DNA of 64,000 bases from positions 66,446 to 130,445 of the forward strand of contig JAEZWM010000017.1 in NCBI GenBank assembly GCA_023443025.1. The letters run 5' to 3'. The stretch is from Bacillota bacterium (GTDB taxonomy: Bacteria > Bacillota > Clostridia > Tissierellales > Peptoniphilaceae). How positions within the stretch are numbered: position 1 is the first letter of the stretch; each line of letters starts with the position of its first letter. The position numbers were made by a program, and so were the translations under genes. Of the stretch, positions 9,427 through 18,468 are shown in pieces. The notes below the pieces were generated by a model, which was not told where the DNA came from, made no database searches, and saw only the letters and a list, made by a program, of their open reading frames with translations.

Positions 9427-10376
9427 TGACAGAAATATTAAGAGTTGAAAATCTTAAAAAGTACTTTAATACTCCCAAAGGATTGTTACACGCAGTAGAC
9501 GGTGTAAACTTTACAATAAATAAGGGAGATACACTTGGACTGGTAGGTGAATCAGGATGTGGTAAGTCAACCATAGGAAGACTGATTCTTAGATTACTTG
9601 AAGCGACAGATGGAAAAGTAACATTTGAAGACAAAAATCTATTTGGTCTATCTAAACAAGAGATGGTCAAAATGAGAGGCGAAATGCAAATAATCTTCCA
9701 GGACCCATTCTCTTCACTAAACCCGAGAATGAGCGTTTCAGAAATAATCGGTGAACCACTAGTCATTCATGGCAAGGTTAAAGGTGCAGCCGACTTATCA
9801 AAAGCGGTTAAAGACCTAATGGATAGAGTTGGACTGGCTGAAAGACTTAATAACTCCTACCCCCATGAGCTTGACGGTGGACGAAGACAGCGTATTGGTA
9901 TAGCAAGAGCACTTGCACTTGAACCAAAGTTTATAGTTGCAGATGAACCTGTTTCAGCTCTTGACGTATCAATCCAAGCACAGATACTAAATCTAATGCA
10001 AGACTTACAAGATGAATTCGGTTTAACTTACTTATTCATAACCCATGACTTATCAGTAGTTAAGCATTTCTCTGATGATATAGCAGTAATGTATTTAGGA
10101 CAATTAGTAGAAAAAGCTCCTAAAGGTAAGTTATTTGAAAAACCACTTCATCCATATACTCAAGCATTACTATCAGCAATTCCTGTTCCTTCACTCACAC
10201 AAAAACGTGAAAGAATACTATTAAAAGGTGAAATCTCATCACCTATCAATCCAAAACCGGGATGTAGATTTGCTAGTAGATGTCCATATGCATTTGATAA
10301 ATGTACACAAGCAGATCCTGAGTTAATTGAAACAGAACCGGATCACTTTGTTGCTTGCTATATGGTAAATAAATAA
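9426..10376 (+). CDS. dppF: peptide ABC transporter ATPase DppF
   Basis: Second ATPase of the importer, 316 residues, forming the NTPase pair with DppD. The ATG at 9426 overlaps the dppD stop; the longer frame from 9411 starts inside dppD and is not needed. Walker A is GESGCGKST and Walker B is FIVADEP. The signature is LDGGRRQR in place of the usual LSGGQ, so its Ser is Asp. I recall this variant in some clostridial DppF proteins, so it need not mean loss of function. The C-terminal CRFASRCPYAFDKC cluster is present. A bidirectional terminator follows. Confidence 0.93.
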   Translation: MTEILRVENLKKYFNTPKGLLHAVDGVNFTINKGDTLGLVGESGCGKSTIGRLILRLLEATDGKVTFEDKNLFGLSKQEMVKMRGEMQIIFQDPFSSLNPRMSVSEIIGEPLVIHGKVKGAADLSKAVKDLMDRVGLAERLNNSYPHELDGGRRQRIGIARALALEPKFIVADEPVSALDVSIQAQILNLMQDLQDEFGLTYLFITHDLSVVKHFSDDIAVMYLGQLVEKAPKGKLFEKPLHPYTQALLSAIPVPSLTQKRERILLKGEISSPINPKPGCRFASRCPYAFDKCTQADPELIETEPDHFVACYMVNK

Positions 10377-10380
10377 ATTT

Positions 10381-10406
10381 AAAAAGCCCCTTTTTCGGGG
10401 CTTTTT
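10381..10406. terminator. bidirectional terminator between dppF and the TRAP permease
   Basis: AAAAAGCCCC and GGGGCTTTTT form a perfect 10-bp stem with A and T tracts on both sides, so it can stop transcription from both convergent operons. Confidence 0.9.
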
Positions 10407-10417
10407 AAATTGATGTA

Positions 10418-12499
10418 TTAAATTGCTTCTGCTTTCTTTCTCCTAGTTTGAAGGAAATACAATAGTACAATTACAGAAATCCCTACTATATCAGTAATCC
10501 ATCCGGGACTTAGTAGTGCAAGAGCTGCAGCTAGTAGTATTATTCTTTCATAGAACTTGGCATGATAGAATAGATACCCCTCCATTGCTCCTCCTAAGCA
10601 TATAATCCCTATAATGGCACTTAGAATATTTGGTATTGCCGAAATAAATGGTAACCATTCAATTACATTTCCTGATGTTCCTGCAACCATAATAAGTGCA
10701 GGATTTAAAGCAAATATATATGGTATTATGAAAGCAGCCATTGATAGCTTAAAGGCTTGTACACCTGTCTTCATAGAGTTGGCACCTGCTATACCCGCAC
10801 CTGCATAAGCAGCAAGAGCGACAGGTGGAGTAACATCTGCCACAACGCCAAAGTATAGTATAAATAGATGTGCAGCCATGAGATTTACATTAAGTTTAGT
10901 AAGAGCAGGTACTGCCATTGTAGCAAGTACGATGTATTTAGCAGTGGTTGGTAATCCCATACCGAGTATAAGTGATGCAAACATTGTAAAGAAAAGTGTA
11001 AGTAATAGATTACCACCTGAAATTTGAACTATCATTTCCGCAATTCTAAGTCCAAAACCTGTCAGTGTTACAACACCTACAACCATACCTGCACAGGCAC
11101 AAGCACATATAACCCCAAGAGCGGCTTTTGCACCGGCATCCATCGCTTCTAAAACAGTTCTATAGTTGAAGAAACCATCCTTTTTAATAATAGATGCTAT
11201 TGAAGCAATCACAACGGCAGCTATAATTCCTACAAGTGCAGCATAGGTTGGAGTATATTGTTTAATTAGCATATAAATTATTATTACTAGTGGCACTACA
11301 AGATACCCTGAGGATAAGAATATGTCTTTAACTTTAGGTAATTGCGCTCTTGGAATCCCTTTAAGATTCTTTTTAGAGGCTTCCAAATGCACCATGGTAC
11401 CTATAGCTATATAGTATAGGATTGCCGGTATCAGTGCAGCTTTTATAATAGATACATATTTAAAACCCGTAAAGTCGGCCATTATGAACGCAGCGGCTCC
11501 CATTACAGGGGGCATAATCTGTCCTCCTGTTGAAGATGCTGCCTCAACGGCACCGGCATAGTATGGTTCGTATCCTGTTTTCTTCATTAATGGTATGGTA
11601 AATGCTCCCGTAGTTACAGTATTAGCAACTGATGAACCTGAAATTGATCCCATAAGTCCACTAGATAGTACTGAAGTCATAGCAGGTCCGGACTTTGTGT
11701 GTCCTGTTAATGAGAATGCAAAGTCTATAAAAAACTTGCCCACCCCGGTTTTATCCAAGAAAGATCCAAATAGTATAAACATAAATACAAATGTAGATGA
11801 TACAGCTATCGGTGTACCCATAATACCTTCTGTTGTAAGGTACATATGTGAAACAATTCTCTGAATATTAAAACCTCTATGTGCTAGCATTCCCGGCATT
11901 TTTCTTCCAAAGTATGCATAAAGAAGGAAAACTATTGTAACTATTGGCAGTTCAGGTCCAACCACTCTCCTTGTTACCTCCAGAGTAAGCAGTATTGCTA
12001 AAACCCCAAAAATGTAATCGATCCTAGTCATTTGACCACCTTTTATGGCAATCGCTTCAACATTCATGAAAATATATCCAAATACCACTGCAGCAACTAT
12101 CATTAGTCCGAAATCAAAAATTGAAGGCCTTTCTTTTTTGCTCCATTTTGAAGCAGGATATAATGCAAGCCCAAGAATAAAAGCAAACAAAATATGAAGA
12201 GATCTTTGCTTCATCGATAATAGGGTTCCAAATGCTGCTGTATAAAGATGAAATGCCGACATGGCAATAGCAATAGCGCTAAAAATTATAGCAATTGGTC
12301 CCGATAGTTTCCTTAATTTAGAGCTATCTTTATCATACTTATCTAAAAGCTCTTCGACATCTGTTTCTTCGGGAATTAATTCATCTAAATTAATTTCTTC
12401 AATGTTTTCAGTATCATTTACTTCATTTATTACTTCTTCTGATAAAGGCTTTACTTCATTATCTTTATCAATATTAGACTTTTTCATGTCATCTTTCAA
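10418..12499 (-). CDS. TRAP transporter fused permease (4TM/12TM, DctQM-like) of a TAXI system
   Basis: Integral membrane part of a tripartite ion-coupled importer; the small (Q) and large (M) subunits are fused in one chain of about 693 residues. After an acidic cytoplasmic N-terminus come many hydrophobic helices, with the conserved SGSSVANT, GGQIMPPVMG and LGMGLPTTA segments of the DctM domain (TIGR02123 type). The frame is open to GTG 12508, but that codon touches the GGGGG ribosome site. TTG 12499 is seven bases from it and overlaps the upstream stop as TTGA, so I prefer it; ATG 12487 is the next alternative. The neighbours encode its TAXI receptor and a DUF1850 protein. The substrate is unknown. 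Confidence 0.9.
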   Translation of the reverse strand: MKDDMKKSNIDKDNEVKPLSEEVINEVNDTENIEEINLDELIPEETDVEELLDKYDKDSSKLRKLSGPIAIIFSAIAIAMSAFHLYTAAFGTLLSMKQRSLHILFAFILGLALYPASKWSKKERPSIFDFGLMIVAAVVFGYIFMNVEAIAIKGGQMTRIDYIFGVLAILLTLEVTRRVVGPELPIVTIVFLLYAYFGRKMPGMLAHRGFNIQRIVSHMYLTTEGIMGTPIAVSSTFVFMFILFGSFLDKTGVGKFFIDFAFSLTGHTKSGPAMTSVLSSGLMGSISGSSVANTVTTGAFTIPLMKKTGYEPYYAGAVEAASSTGGQIMPPVMGAAAFIMADFTGFKYVSIIKAALIPAILYYIAIGTMVHLEASKKNLKGIPRAQLPKVKDIFLSSGYLVVPLVIIIYMLIKQYTPTYAALVGIIAAVVIASIASIIKKDGFFNYRTVLEAMDAGAKAALGVICACACAGMVVGVVTLTGFGLRIAEMIVQISGGNLLLTLFFTMFASLILGMGLPTTAKYIVLATMAVPALTKLNVNLMAAHLFILYFGVVADVTPPVALAAYAGAGIAGANSMKTGVQAFKLSMAAFIIPYIFALNPALIMVAGTSGNVIEWLPFISAIPNILSAIIGIICLGGAMEGYLFYHAKFYERIILLAAALALLSPGWITDIVGISVIVLLYFLQTRRKKAEAI

Positions 12500-13020
12500 A
12501 CACGCCACCCCCTTAATAAGTATTTAAGTAAAATTGTATTTTTTATCCCAAATAATACCGCTTGTCTTGGGACACTAAATTCTGTAAAATTTATTTCTTT
12601 ATTATCGATTATTAGTATATGATTAGCTCTTACAGCTCCTGTTCTATATATTAAATCATATATAGTTTTATTAATATCATATATAACAAATCCATCTTCA
12701 GTTATTTTAAATGGATATGTATTATCAGCAGGTAGTCCTGCGCCAAAGGAACTAAAATGTTCTTCCATTAATACAAGATTATTATTTCTGATAATATATT
12801 TTTCAGTTACATCTGTTCTTTCAACTGAATGTGTATAACGAATGCTAACACTGGATCCTTCTTTTATCCTCCATACTCCTAGTACATCACCGGAATCATT
12901 GTCTACTGCAACTAGGGTTTTTACAGGAAATAGGATAAAAACAAGAATTATAAGTGTTAAAATGATTAAAAAATATGAGGAAGGAGGTATACTCCTCGCT
13001 TCCTCATTTACGCTAAACAT
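12496..13020 (-). CDS. DUF1850 domain protein, accessory to TRAP-TAXI transporter
   Basis: A 174-residue protein with one N-terminal membrane helix (about residues 15-35) and an extracytoplasmic DUF1850 domain, showing the family segments YTHSVER and FGAGLP. DUF1850 proteins are usually encoded beside TAXI-type TRAP genes; their function is not established. The start overlaps the stop of the receptor gene (TAATG) and the end overlaps the permease start, so all three are translationally coupled. A structural or assembly role for the transporter is an inference from position only. Confidence 0.82.
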   Translation of the reverse strand: MFSVNEEARSIPPSSYFLIILTLIILVFILFPVKTLVAVDNDSGDVLGVWRIKEGSSVSIRYTHSVERTDVTEKYIIRNNNLVLMEEHFSSFGAGLPADNTYPFKITEDGFVIYDINKTIYDLIYRTGAVRANHILIIDNKEINFTEFSVPRQAVLFGIKNTILLKYLLRGWRV

Positions 13021-14114
13021 TAATCTGCCTTTATTCCTTTTTCATCAAAGAACTTTTGAGCTCCAGGATGAACATCTATAGGCATTCCATCAAGAGCGGA
13101 TTCTAAAGTAATATCCTTTCCTCTGGCATGTGCTTCAACAATAACATTAGTATTGTCGTAAATCGCTTTTGTCATTTCATATACTATGTTTTCATCCATA
13201 TCTTTTGGAACTATTAACATAGCCATAACAGCTGTTGCAACTACAGTGTCTTCTTGACCTTTATAATCTCCAGGCTCGATTTCGATTTTGATATAGTAAG
13301 GATATTTATCGCTTAGCTCTTTAATTTTAGCTTCGTCCATAGGAATTAGCTTAACGTCTGCAGTTGTTGAAACTTCAGTTACAGCTGATGTTGGAACTGC
13401 TGCAGTAACGAAAGCTACATCTACTTGCTTGTTCTTAAGCTGATCTGTTGCTTCTGCAAATGATAGATAGTCTACTTTTGCTAAATCATCGTAGGTTAGT
13501 CCATGAATTTCAAGTATTTGTCTTGCATTAACTTCAGTACCTGAACCGGGAGCTCCTACAGCAACTTTTTTGTCTTTTAAATCTTCAATAGTGTTAATGT
13601 CAGCATCAGCTCTTGCAATGATTTGTACAACCTCAGGATATAGCGATGCCATTCCAGCTATGTCTTTAACTTCTCCTTTATCGGCAAATGCTTCAATTCC
13701 ATTGTAAGCATAGTAAGTAACATCATTTTGTACAAATGCAATCTCTGCATCACCTCTAGAGATAAGTTCAACATTCTCTACGGAAGCACCGGTAGATTGA
13801 GCAGTTGCTTGTAGTCCTAAATCAGCATTGTTAAGGATTGTAGCAATAGCTCCTCCAAGTGGATAATATGTTCCTGCTACCCCACCTGTAGCGATAGAAA
13901 CGAATTCTAAATCACCTGTAGCCGGCTTTTCAGCTTCTTCTTTTTCTTCTTCTTTCTTTTCTTCAGTTTCTTCTTTCTTTTCTTCTACTTTCTCTTCAAC
14001 TTTCTCTTCAACCTTTTCTTCTTTCTCTGCTTCTTGAGCCGGTTGATTATTACATGCTGCCAGGGTAAACACCATGACAAAAACTAATAGAAGCGATATC
14101 CACTTCTTATACAT
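13020..14114 (-). CDS. TAXI family TRAP transporter solute-binding lipoprotein
   Basis: Extracellular receptor of the TRAP importer (364 aa from ATG 14114). That start has AAAGGAGGG seven bases upstream and gives a lipoprotein signal ending in LAAC. The longer frame from 14138 adds eight residues before the ribosome site. A Lys/Glu-rich linker precedes the fold, which begins with the TAXI-typical ATGGVAGTYYPLGG region and contains GAPGSGTE (about 185-192). In other systems TAXI receptors bind glutamate or related organic acids; the ligand here is not deducible. It is first in the operon and preceded by a near-consensus promoter and an inverted repeat. Confidence 0.9.
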   Translation of the reverse strand: MYKKWISLLLVFVMVFTLAACNNQPAQEAEKEEKVEEKVEEKVEEKKEETEEKKEEEKEEAEKPATGDLEFVSIATGGVAGTYYPLGGAIATILNNADLGLQATAQSTGASVENVELISRGDAEIAFVQNDVTYYAYNGIEAFADKGEVKDIAGMASLYPEVVQIIARADADINTIEDLKDKKVAVGAPGSGTEVNARQILEIHGLTYDDLAKVDYLSFAEATDQLKNKQVDVAFVTAAVPTSAVTEVSTTADVKLIPMDEAKIKELSDKYPYYIKIEIEPGDYKGQEDTVVATAVMAMLIVPKDMDENIVYEMTKAIYDNTNVIVEAHARGKDITLESALDGMPIDVHPGAQKFFDEKGIKAD

Positions 14115-14134
14115 ACTATTCCCTCCTTTTTTTG

Positions 14135-14191
14135 GCAAATGAAAACATTTGCAGTCTAACTTAATTATATCATTTCACAATTCAATGTCAA
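14135..14191 (-). promoter_or_regulatory. promoter and operator-like repeat of the TAXI-TRAP operon
   Basis: On the minus strand TTGACA (14191-14186) and TATAAT (14169-14164) are 16 bases apart. Eleven bases further downstream lies a perfect 7-bp inverted repeat, GCAAATG-AAAA-CATTTGC (14135-14152), just before the ribosome site. Its position is that of a repressor site. The half-site AAATGAAAAC also occurs in the repeat upstream of dppA. Confidence 0.75.
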
Positions 14192-15279
14192 GTTGTAGAG
14201 TGATATCTATTTACTACAACTTCGTATAATCCGGATTTTGTAACAGAGATAAACTTTAAGTTTATTTTATATTTTAATGCAGCCTCCCTAAGTGCTTTAA
14301 CTATTTTCCCATAATCATCTTTTTTCATTCTAATAAAATCTATAAGAACAATCCCTCCTATTCCTCTTATCATCAATTGATACATGATTTCGTCTATAAC
14401 ATCCAGATTGACCTTTACAGCATTTTCCACCTTGGATAAACCGGTAGTATTGCTACTTGAGTTTACATCAATTACCGTTAGTGCTTCAAGTTCATCTATG
14501 ACTATTTCTGCACCTGATTTTGTTAATATTTTTCTATTAACCTTTTTCCCCAGCTCAAACTGAACAACTCTGTCCTCAATAGCAGAATATTCTCCGGAAA
14601 GAACAATCTTTCCTAATAACTCCTGATTGTTTTTAAGCTCATCAAAAATACTGTGAGCATTGACAATTAGTCGATCAAGTCCATCTATGTGCTCCTTTAT
14701 TTCATTATAATAATCTGGTTTTTGCCAATAAACAATCTTTGGTGTTGGGAGAAAGTTTATTTCTCTCATTATCATATCTGTTCTCATTTCTAGCTGTTTA
14801 AGCTCTTTAAGAACATTTTCAATATTTACACCTTCAGCCTCAGTTCTAACTATTATCCCAAACTTTGGTCCATACTCCTCTATAGATTTTTTTAATGTAT
14901 CAATTATATCTGCTGCAGTTATCTTTCTGGATATATTAATACTTTTTGAATATGGATCTACGATAACATACTTACCTTTTATCAGAATTTTTTCAGATAC
15001 TCTAGCCTTTTTGTTATTAAACGGCTCATTTATAACTTGAACAAGAATCTGATCTACGCTGTTTGTTTCAAGCTTGTGTTTAAAAGGCATAAGAGCTGTC
15101 CCACCTTCTATTTGGACTTCATAAGATTCAAGCCAGGGTAGCTTCTTTACTATCCTGGCTCTTATAATTGAACCTATTGGTATAATTTCGGGATTGTATT
15201 CTTTATAATAGATGAGCTTATTGCTTTTAATAACTCCAACTCGTGCTATTTCATTCAAATCTATAAATCCGTAATTCAT
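14188..15279 (-). CDS. compact ribonuclease E/G family protein
   Basis: Predicted single-strand endoribonuclease acting on mRNA or rRNA precursors. The 363 residues hold an S1-like RNA-binding segment (about 35-115) and the RNase E/G catalytic core with the metal-site motifs VIDVNSS (about 269-275) and LIDFIRM. RNase G is normally near 490 residues. Here the chain ends just after the TKSGLYEV segment, so the Zn-link (CPxC) and the C-terminal small domain are absent. The gene is last in the mre operon, directly after DUF2344, an order usual in Clostridia. The family call is solid; whether it tetramerises through another contact is unknown. Confidence 0.88.
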   Translation of the reverse strand: MNYGFIDLNEIARVGVIKSNKLIYYKEYNPEIIPIGSIIRARIVKKLPWLESYEVQIEGGTALMPFKHKLETNSVDQILVQVINEPFNNKKARVSEKILIKGKYVIVDPYSKSINISRKITAADIIDTLKKSIEEYGPKFGIIVRTEAEGVNIENVLKELKQLEMRTDMIMREINFLPTPKIVYWQKPDYYNEIKEHIDGLDRLIVNAHSIFDELKNNQELLGKIVLSGEYSAIEDRVVQFELGKKVNRKILTKSGAEIVIDELEALTVIDVNSSSNTTGLSKVENAVKVNLDVIDEIMYQLMIRGIGGIVLIDFIRMKKDDYGKIVKALREAALKYKINLKFISVTKSGLYEVVVNRYHSTT

Positions 15280-15975
15280 TTACCCCTCCAAATTAATTTC
15301 ATTCAAAAACTCATCTGAATACTGTCCGGTTCTTACTATCTTAAGCTCAGTATAATCTATATCTTTGCCGATTAACTCTGAAATTCCACTAATTAAAACA
15401 TCTGCCCTTAAGTTTGCCCCATCACTTGAATGACAGATATAATTAATATAGTCTTCATCACCTGATGTGACACCTATATCATAAATAAGGGCTCTTATAT
15501 CAACAGGTATTTCTTCAAACCTCTTTTTCTTTTTATTTCTTTTACGCCGATAAACTACATAGGTTTCCAATTCTTTTAAATTACTTACCGCTACTTCTAC
15601 TTCTCCAAATTCAAAATCCTCAGGAAAATAAATCTTGTAAGAGGAATATTTAATTTCTTTAGAGATCGAATTATAATTATTTGATATTCTTAAGTCTATT
15701 ATATCAAGCCCCATCGGCAATTGTTTATTTATTTCATCTATTAATTCCAAAGGGTCAAAATCATTAATAGTTTCGAATTCTATATATTCACAAATGGATT
15801 CAACTCCGAGAGGTAAGGGATTTGGTATAGAAAGTTTTGGTGTTGGACTGAACCCTTCTGAATATTTGAGCTGGATTTTTGATCTTTTTATTGCTCTATG
15901 AAATAATTTCATTAGATCCAGATGCCCAATAAGCCTCATGTAGTCCGTCTTTTTAAATTTTCCTCTTAAATGCAT
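15280..15975 (-). CDS. TIGR03936 / DUF2344 radical-SAM-associated protein
   Basis: A 231-residue protein recognised by its N-terminus, a Lys-rich RGKFKKTDYMRLIGHLDLM segment, and by SEGFSPTPKLS and PLPLGVES. The family is nearly always encoded, or fused, beside the TIGR03960 radical SAM protein and is thought to act with it in RNA modification; the exact reaction is not established. ATG 15975 is chosen because GGAGG lies nine bases upstream. A TTG at 15981 would sit only three bases from it. It overlaps the end of the radical SAM gene and touches the RNase gene. Confidence 0.85.
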   Translation of the reverse strand: MHLRGKFKKTDYMRLIGHLDLMKLFHRAIKRSKIQLKYSEGFSPTPKLSIPNPLPLGVESICEYIEFETINDFDPLELIDEINKQLPMGLDIIDLRISNNYNSISKEIKYSSYKIYFPEDFEFGEVEVAVSNLKELETYVVYRRKRNKKKKRFEEIPVDIRALIYDIGVTSGDEDYINYICHSSDGANLRADVLISGISELIGKDIDYTELKIVRTGQYSDEFLNEINLEG

Positions 15976-17816
15976 GGACAATAACCTCCGGGGTAACGTC
16001 TATTAACACCACACCCATGACACTTCTCTCTACAGTCTACTGAAACTTCAGCATTAAAAGCTTTTTCTCTCTCTTTAACAAGGAATGCTTTAGTAACACC
16101 TATATCAATGAAATCCCATGGAAGTACTTCTGCAGTATTCCTTTCTCTATTTGCATAAAAGCCCATATCAAGTCCCTCTTCTTCAAATGCACTTTCCCAC
16201 TTATCATAGTTGAAATAATCGCCCCAACCATCAAAATAACATCCACTTATATATGCTCTTTCAATAACTTTACCTACTCTTCTGTCACCTCTTGCTATTA
16301 CAGCTTCAATTCTACTAACTTTAGGGTCATGATAATTATAGCTGATTTTCTTATCCTTTATTTCAGATTTAAGTAAATTTGCTTTTTCATAAAGTTTATC
16401 TAAAGAATCCTGAGCTTCCCACTGAAATGGTGTAAAAGGTTTTGGTACAAAACAAGAACTACTAGCTGTGATTTTTAGATTACCTTTTATTTTAGTTAAA
16501 TCTCTTTCAAAAAACATATCCTTAATTTTATATGCTATGTCCTTAATACCAAGTACATCAACGATTGTTTCAGTAGGAAGGCCAATCATAAAATAGAGCT
16601 TAATAGTAGAATAACCCTCATCAAATGCAAATGATACAGCTCTTTTTATATCTTCCATAGTAATGTTTTTATTTATTACATCTCTCAGTCGCTGAGAACC
16701 TGCTTCAGGAGCAAAGGTAAGACCTGTCTTTTTCATCTTTTCAATTTCTTTTAATACACTTAAACTTTTTGAGTCCAGTCTAAGAGAAGGCAGTGAAATC
16801 TTTATATTCTCATCTGTGTACCTTTCAACAAGTTTATGAACTAATAATTCCAGTTCCGGAAAATCACATGTTGATAATGAAGAAAGCGAGATACCATCAT
16901 AGCCGGAATTTTCTAGCATAGTATCAATATGTTCCATTATAGTATCGATATTTTTCTCTCTTATAGGTCTATAAATCATGCCTGCTTGACAAAATCTACA
17001 TCCACCGGTACATCCCCTAAATATTTCTTCCACTACTCTGTCATGTACGGCTTCAATATTTGGCAATAGCGGTTTAGGGTTGGTATATACGCTGTTGAGG
17101 TCTTCAATATATCGCTTATTTATAATGCTCGGTGCATTAGGATCGAGCTTAAGCCTTTCTTTTATAGTACCATCATCATTATATATTTCTTCATAAAGGC
17201 TCGGGATATAGATCCCCTCCATACTGGCTGCTGAACGTATAATTTCACCCTTTGTCATATTTTTTTCTTTACAAGCCAGATAATATTCCAATAATTCAAT
17301 TAAACCTTCCTCGCCTTCACCGATATAAAAGATATCTATAAAGTCAGCAAGTGGTTCAGGATTGTAAGCACAAGGTCCGCCTGCAATCACTATTGGATCT
17401 ACTTCACTTCTATTCTTTGATCTTAGTTCGAGTCCGGCTAGATCAATCATATTTAGTATATTGGTATAGCTCATCTCGTACTGCAAAGTAAAAGCTAGAA
17501 AGTCAAATTCTTTAATAGATTTTTTAGATTCTAATCCATAAAGTTCTATCCCATTTTTACGCATTTCGCTTTCCATATCAGTCCATGGAGCAAACACTCT
17601 TTCGCATAACATATTTTCTCTATCATTGATAAGACCATATATTAAGTTTAGCCCATTATAACTCATTGCAATTTCATATATGTCAGGAAAAGCAAACGCG
17701 AACTTTAAATCTACTCTATCCCAGTCCTTAATAACTGAATTAACTTCCATTCCTACATATCTTGCTGGTTTATTTACTCGATTGAGTGCGCTATTTAGTC
17801 TTTTAATATCAATCAT
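15966..17816 (-). CDS. TIGR03960 family B12-binding-type radical SAM protein
   Basis: A 616-residue radical SAM protein. The N-terminal half resembles a B12-binding fold (GGPCAYNPEP, DIFYIGEGE). The central half carries the cluster motif CTGGCRFC (CxxxCxxC) in FRGCTGGCRFCQAG and the SAM-domain segments TFAPEAGSQR and GLPTET. The C-terminus holds a second Cys-rich group (CREKCHGCG...CPCI) that may bind another metal centre. Its partner is the DUF2344 protein encoded directly downstream with overlapping frames. The substrate of this family is not known; tRNA or rRNA modification is an inference from context. Confidence 0.88.
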   Translation of the reverse strand: MIDIKRLNSALNRVNKPARYVGMEVNSVIKDWDRVDLKFAFAFPDIYEIAMSYNGLNLIYGLINDRENMLCERVFAPWTDMESEMRKNGIELYGLESKKSIKEFDFLAFTLQYEMSYTNILNMIDLAGLELRSKNRSEVDPIVIAGGPCAYNPEPLADFIDIFYIGEGEEGLIELLEYYLACKEKNMTKGEIIRSAASMEGIYIPSLYEEIYNDDGTIKERLKLDPNAPSIINKRYIEDLNSVYTNPKPLLPNIEAVHDRVVEEIFRGCTGGCRFCQAGMIYRPIREKNIDTIMEHIDTMLENSGYDGISLSSLSTCDFPELELLVHKLVERYTDENIKISLPSLRLDSKSLSVLKEIEKMKKTGLTFAPEAGSQRLRDVINKNITMEDIKRAVSFAFDEGYSTIKLYFMIGLPTETIVDVLGIKDIAYKIKDMFFERDLTKIKGNLKITASSSCFVPKPFTPFQWEAQDSLDKLYEKANLLKSEIKDKKISYNYHDPKVSRIEAVIARGDRRVGKVIERAYISGCYFDGWGDYFNYDKWESAFEEEGLDMGFYANRERNTAEVLPWDFIDIGVTKAFLVKEREKAFNAEVSVDCREKCHGCGVNRRYPGGYCPCI

Positions 17817-18468
17817 TCTTTATAAATACCTCTTTAATTCTGGTTATAATCCCTTTGGTTTTATATTCTATGGACTCTGTACTATCCAACTTATCATAGA
17901 TTCTATCAGATTCAGAATCATCCATTTTATTAATCACGCCTATCACGGTGTATCCCATTTCAGACAGCTGCTCTAATTCCTCTAAGTACATCTGATCCTT
18001 TAGGATATTTTCTGTATTATCTATTACTATTTTATTTGTTCCTAATGAACTGTTAATTCCACTATCCTTTGAGTAGATATGAATATTTATACCATCTCCA
18101 AGTTCCCATTTAGAAACTTCATCACTACAAAGCATTAGGACATGATTATAGTGATCTCTAGCCTCTTCTACTAATTTAATAGTATCAGTATTTTTAAAGC
18201 TAATTTTGTCAGGTAAATATGAAGAAGCTAAAATGCTAAAATTATCATCTACTTCTACTACAGACTTAAAGAGACTGACATCGCCATTTAAAAAATCATA
18301 TACATCATATATCGTTTCATCCTGTACCCCATAATGAATAGGTAGAATTCTGCTACCACTTATCGTATCAACTAAAAGTACCGAGGAATTAGGTCTTATT
18401 CTTTCACATAAAGAAATCACTAGCTTTTTAGCTAGTGTTTCCTTACCAAATATTTTAAGTATAATCAT
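17809..18468 (-). CDS. degenerate MinD/ParA-like protein, P-loop signature lost
   Basis: A 219-residue protein I identify as MinD-related from its segment LLVDTISGSRIL...YDVYDFLNGD (31-63), which parallels the LLIDADIGLRNL...YDLVDVVEG region of MinD. The C-terminal GIITRIKEVFIKND (206-219) resembles the amphipathic membrane-targeting helix of MinD. The deviant Walker A KGGxGKT(T/S) is missing; only GKET remains at 8-11. The catalytic Asp of DADIG is Asp34 in DTISG. It sits directly after PBP2, the place of minC-minD in many clostridial mre operons, with ATGA overlap upstream. Loss of ATP cycling but retained membrane binding is my inference. An unrelated P-loop-like protein is the alternative. 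Confidence 0.62.
   Translation of the reverse strand: MIILKIFGKETLAKKLVISLCERIRPNSSVLLVDTISGSRILPIHYGVQDETIYDVYDFLNGDVSLFKSVVEVDDNFSILASSYLPDKISFKNTDTIKLVEEARDHYNHVLMLCSDEVSKWELGDGINIHIYSKDSGINSSLGTNKIVIDNTENILKDQMYLEELEQLSEMGYTVIGVINKMDDSESDRIYDKLDSTESIEYKTKGIITRIKEVFIKND

Noticed and set aside
9377..9766. 129-residue minus-strand ORF
   Set aside because: Antisense shadow of dppF, which has all ABC motifs.
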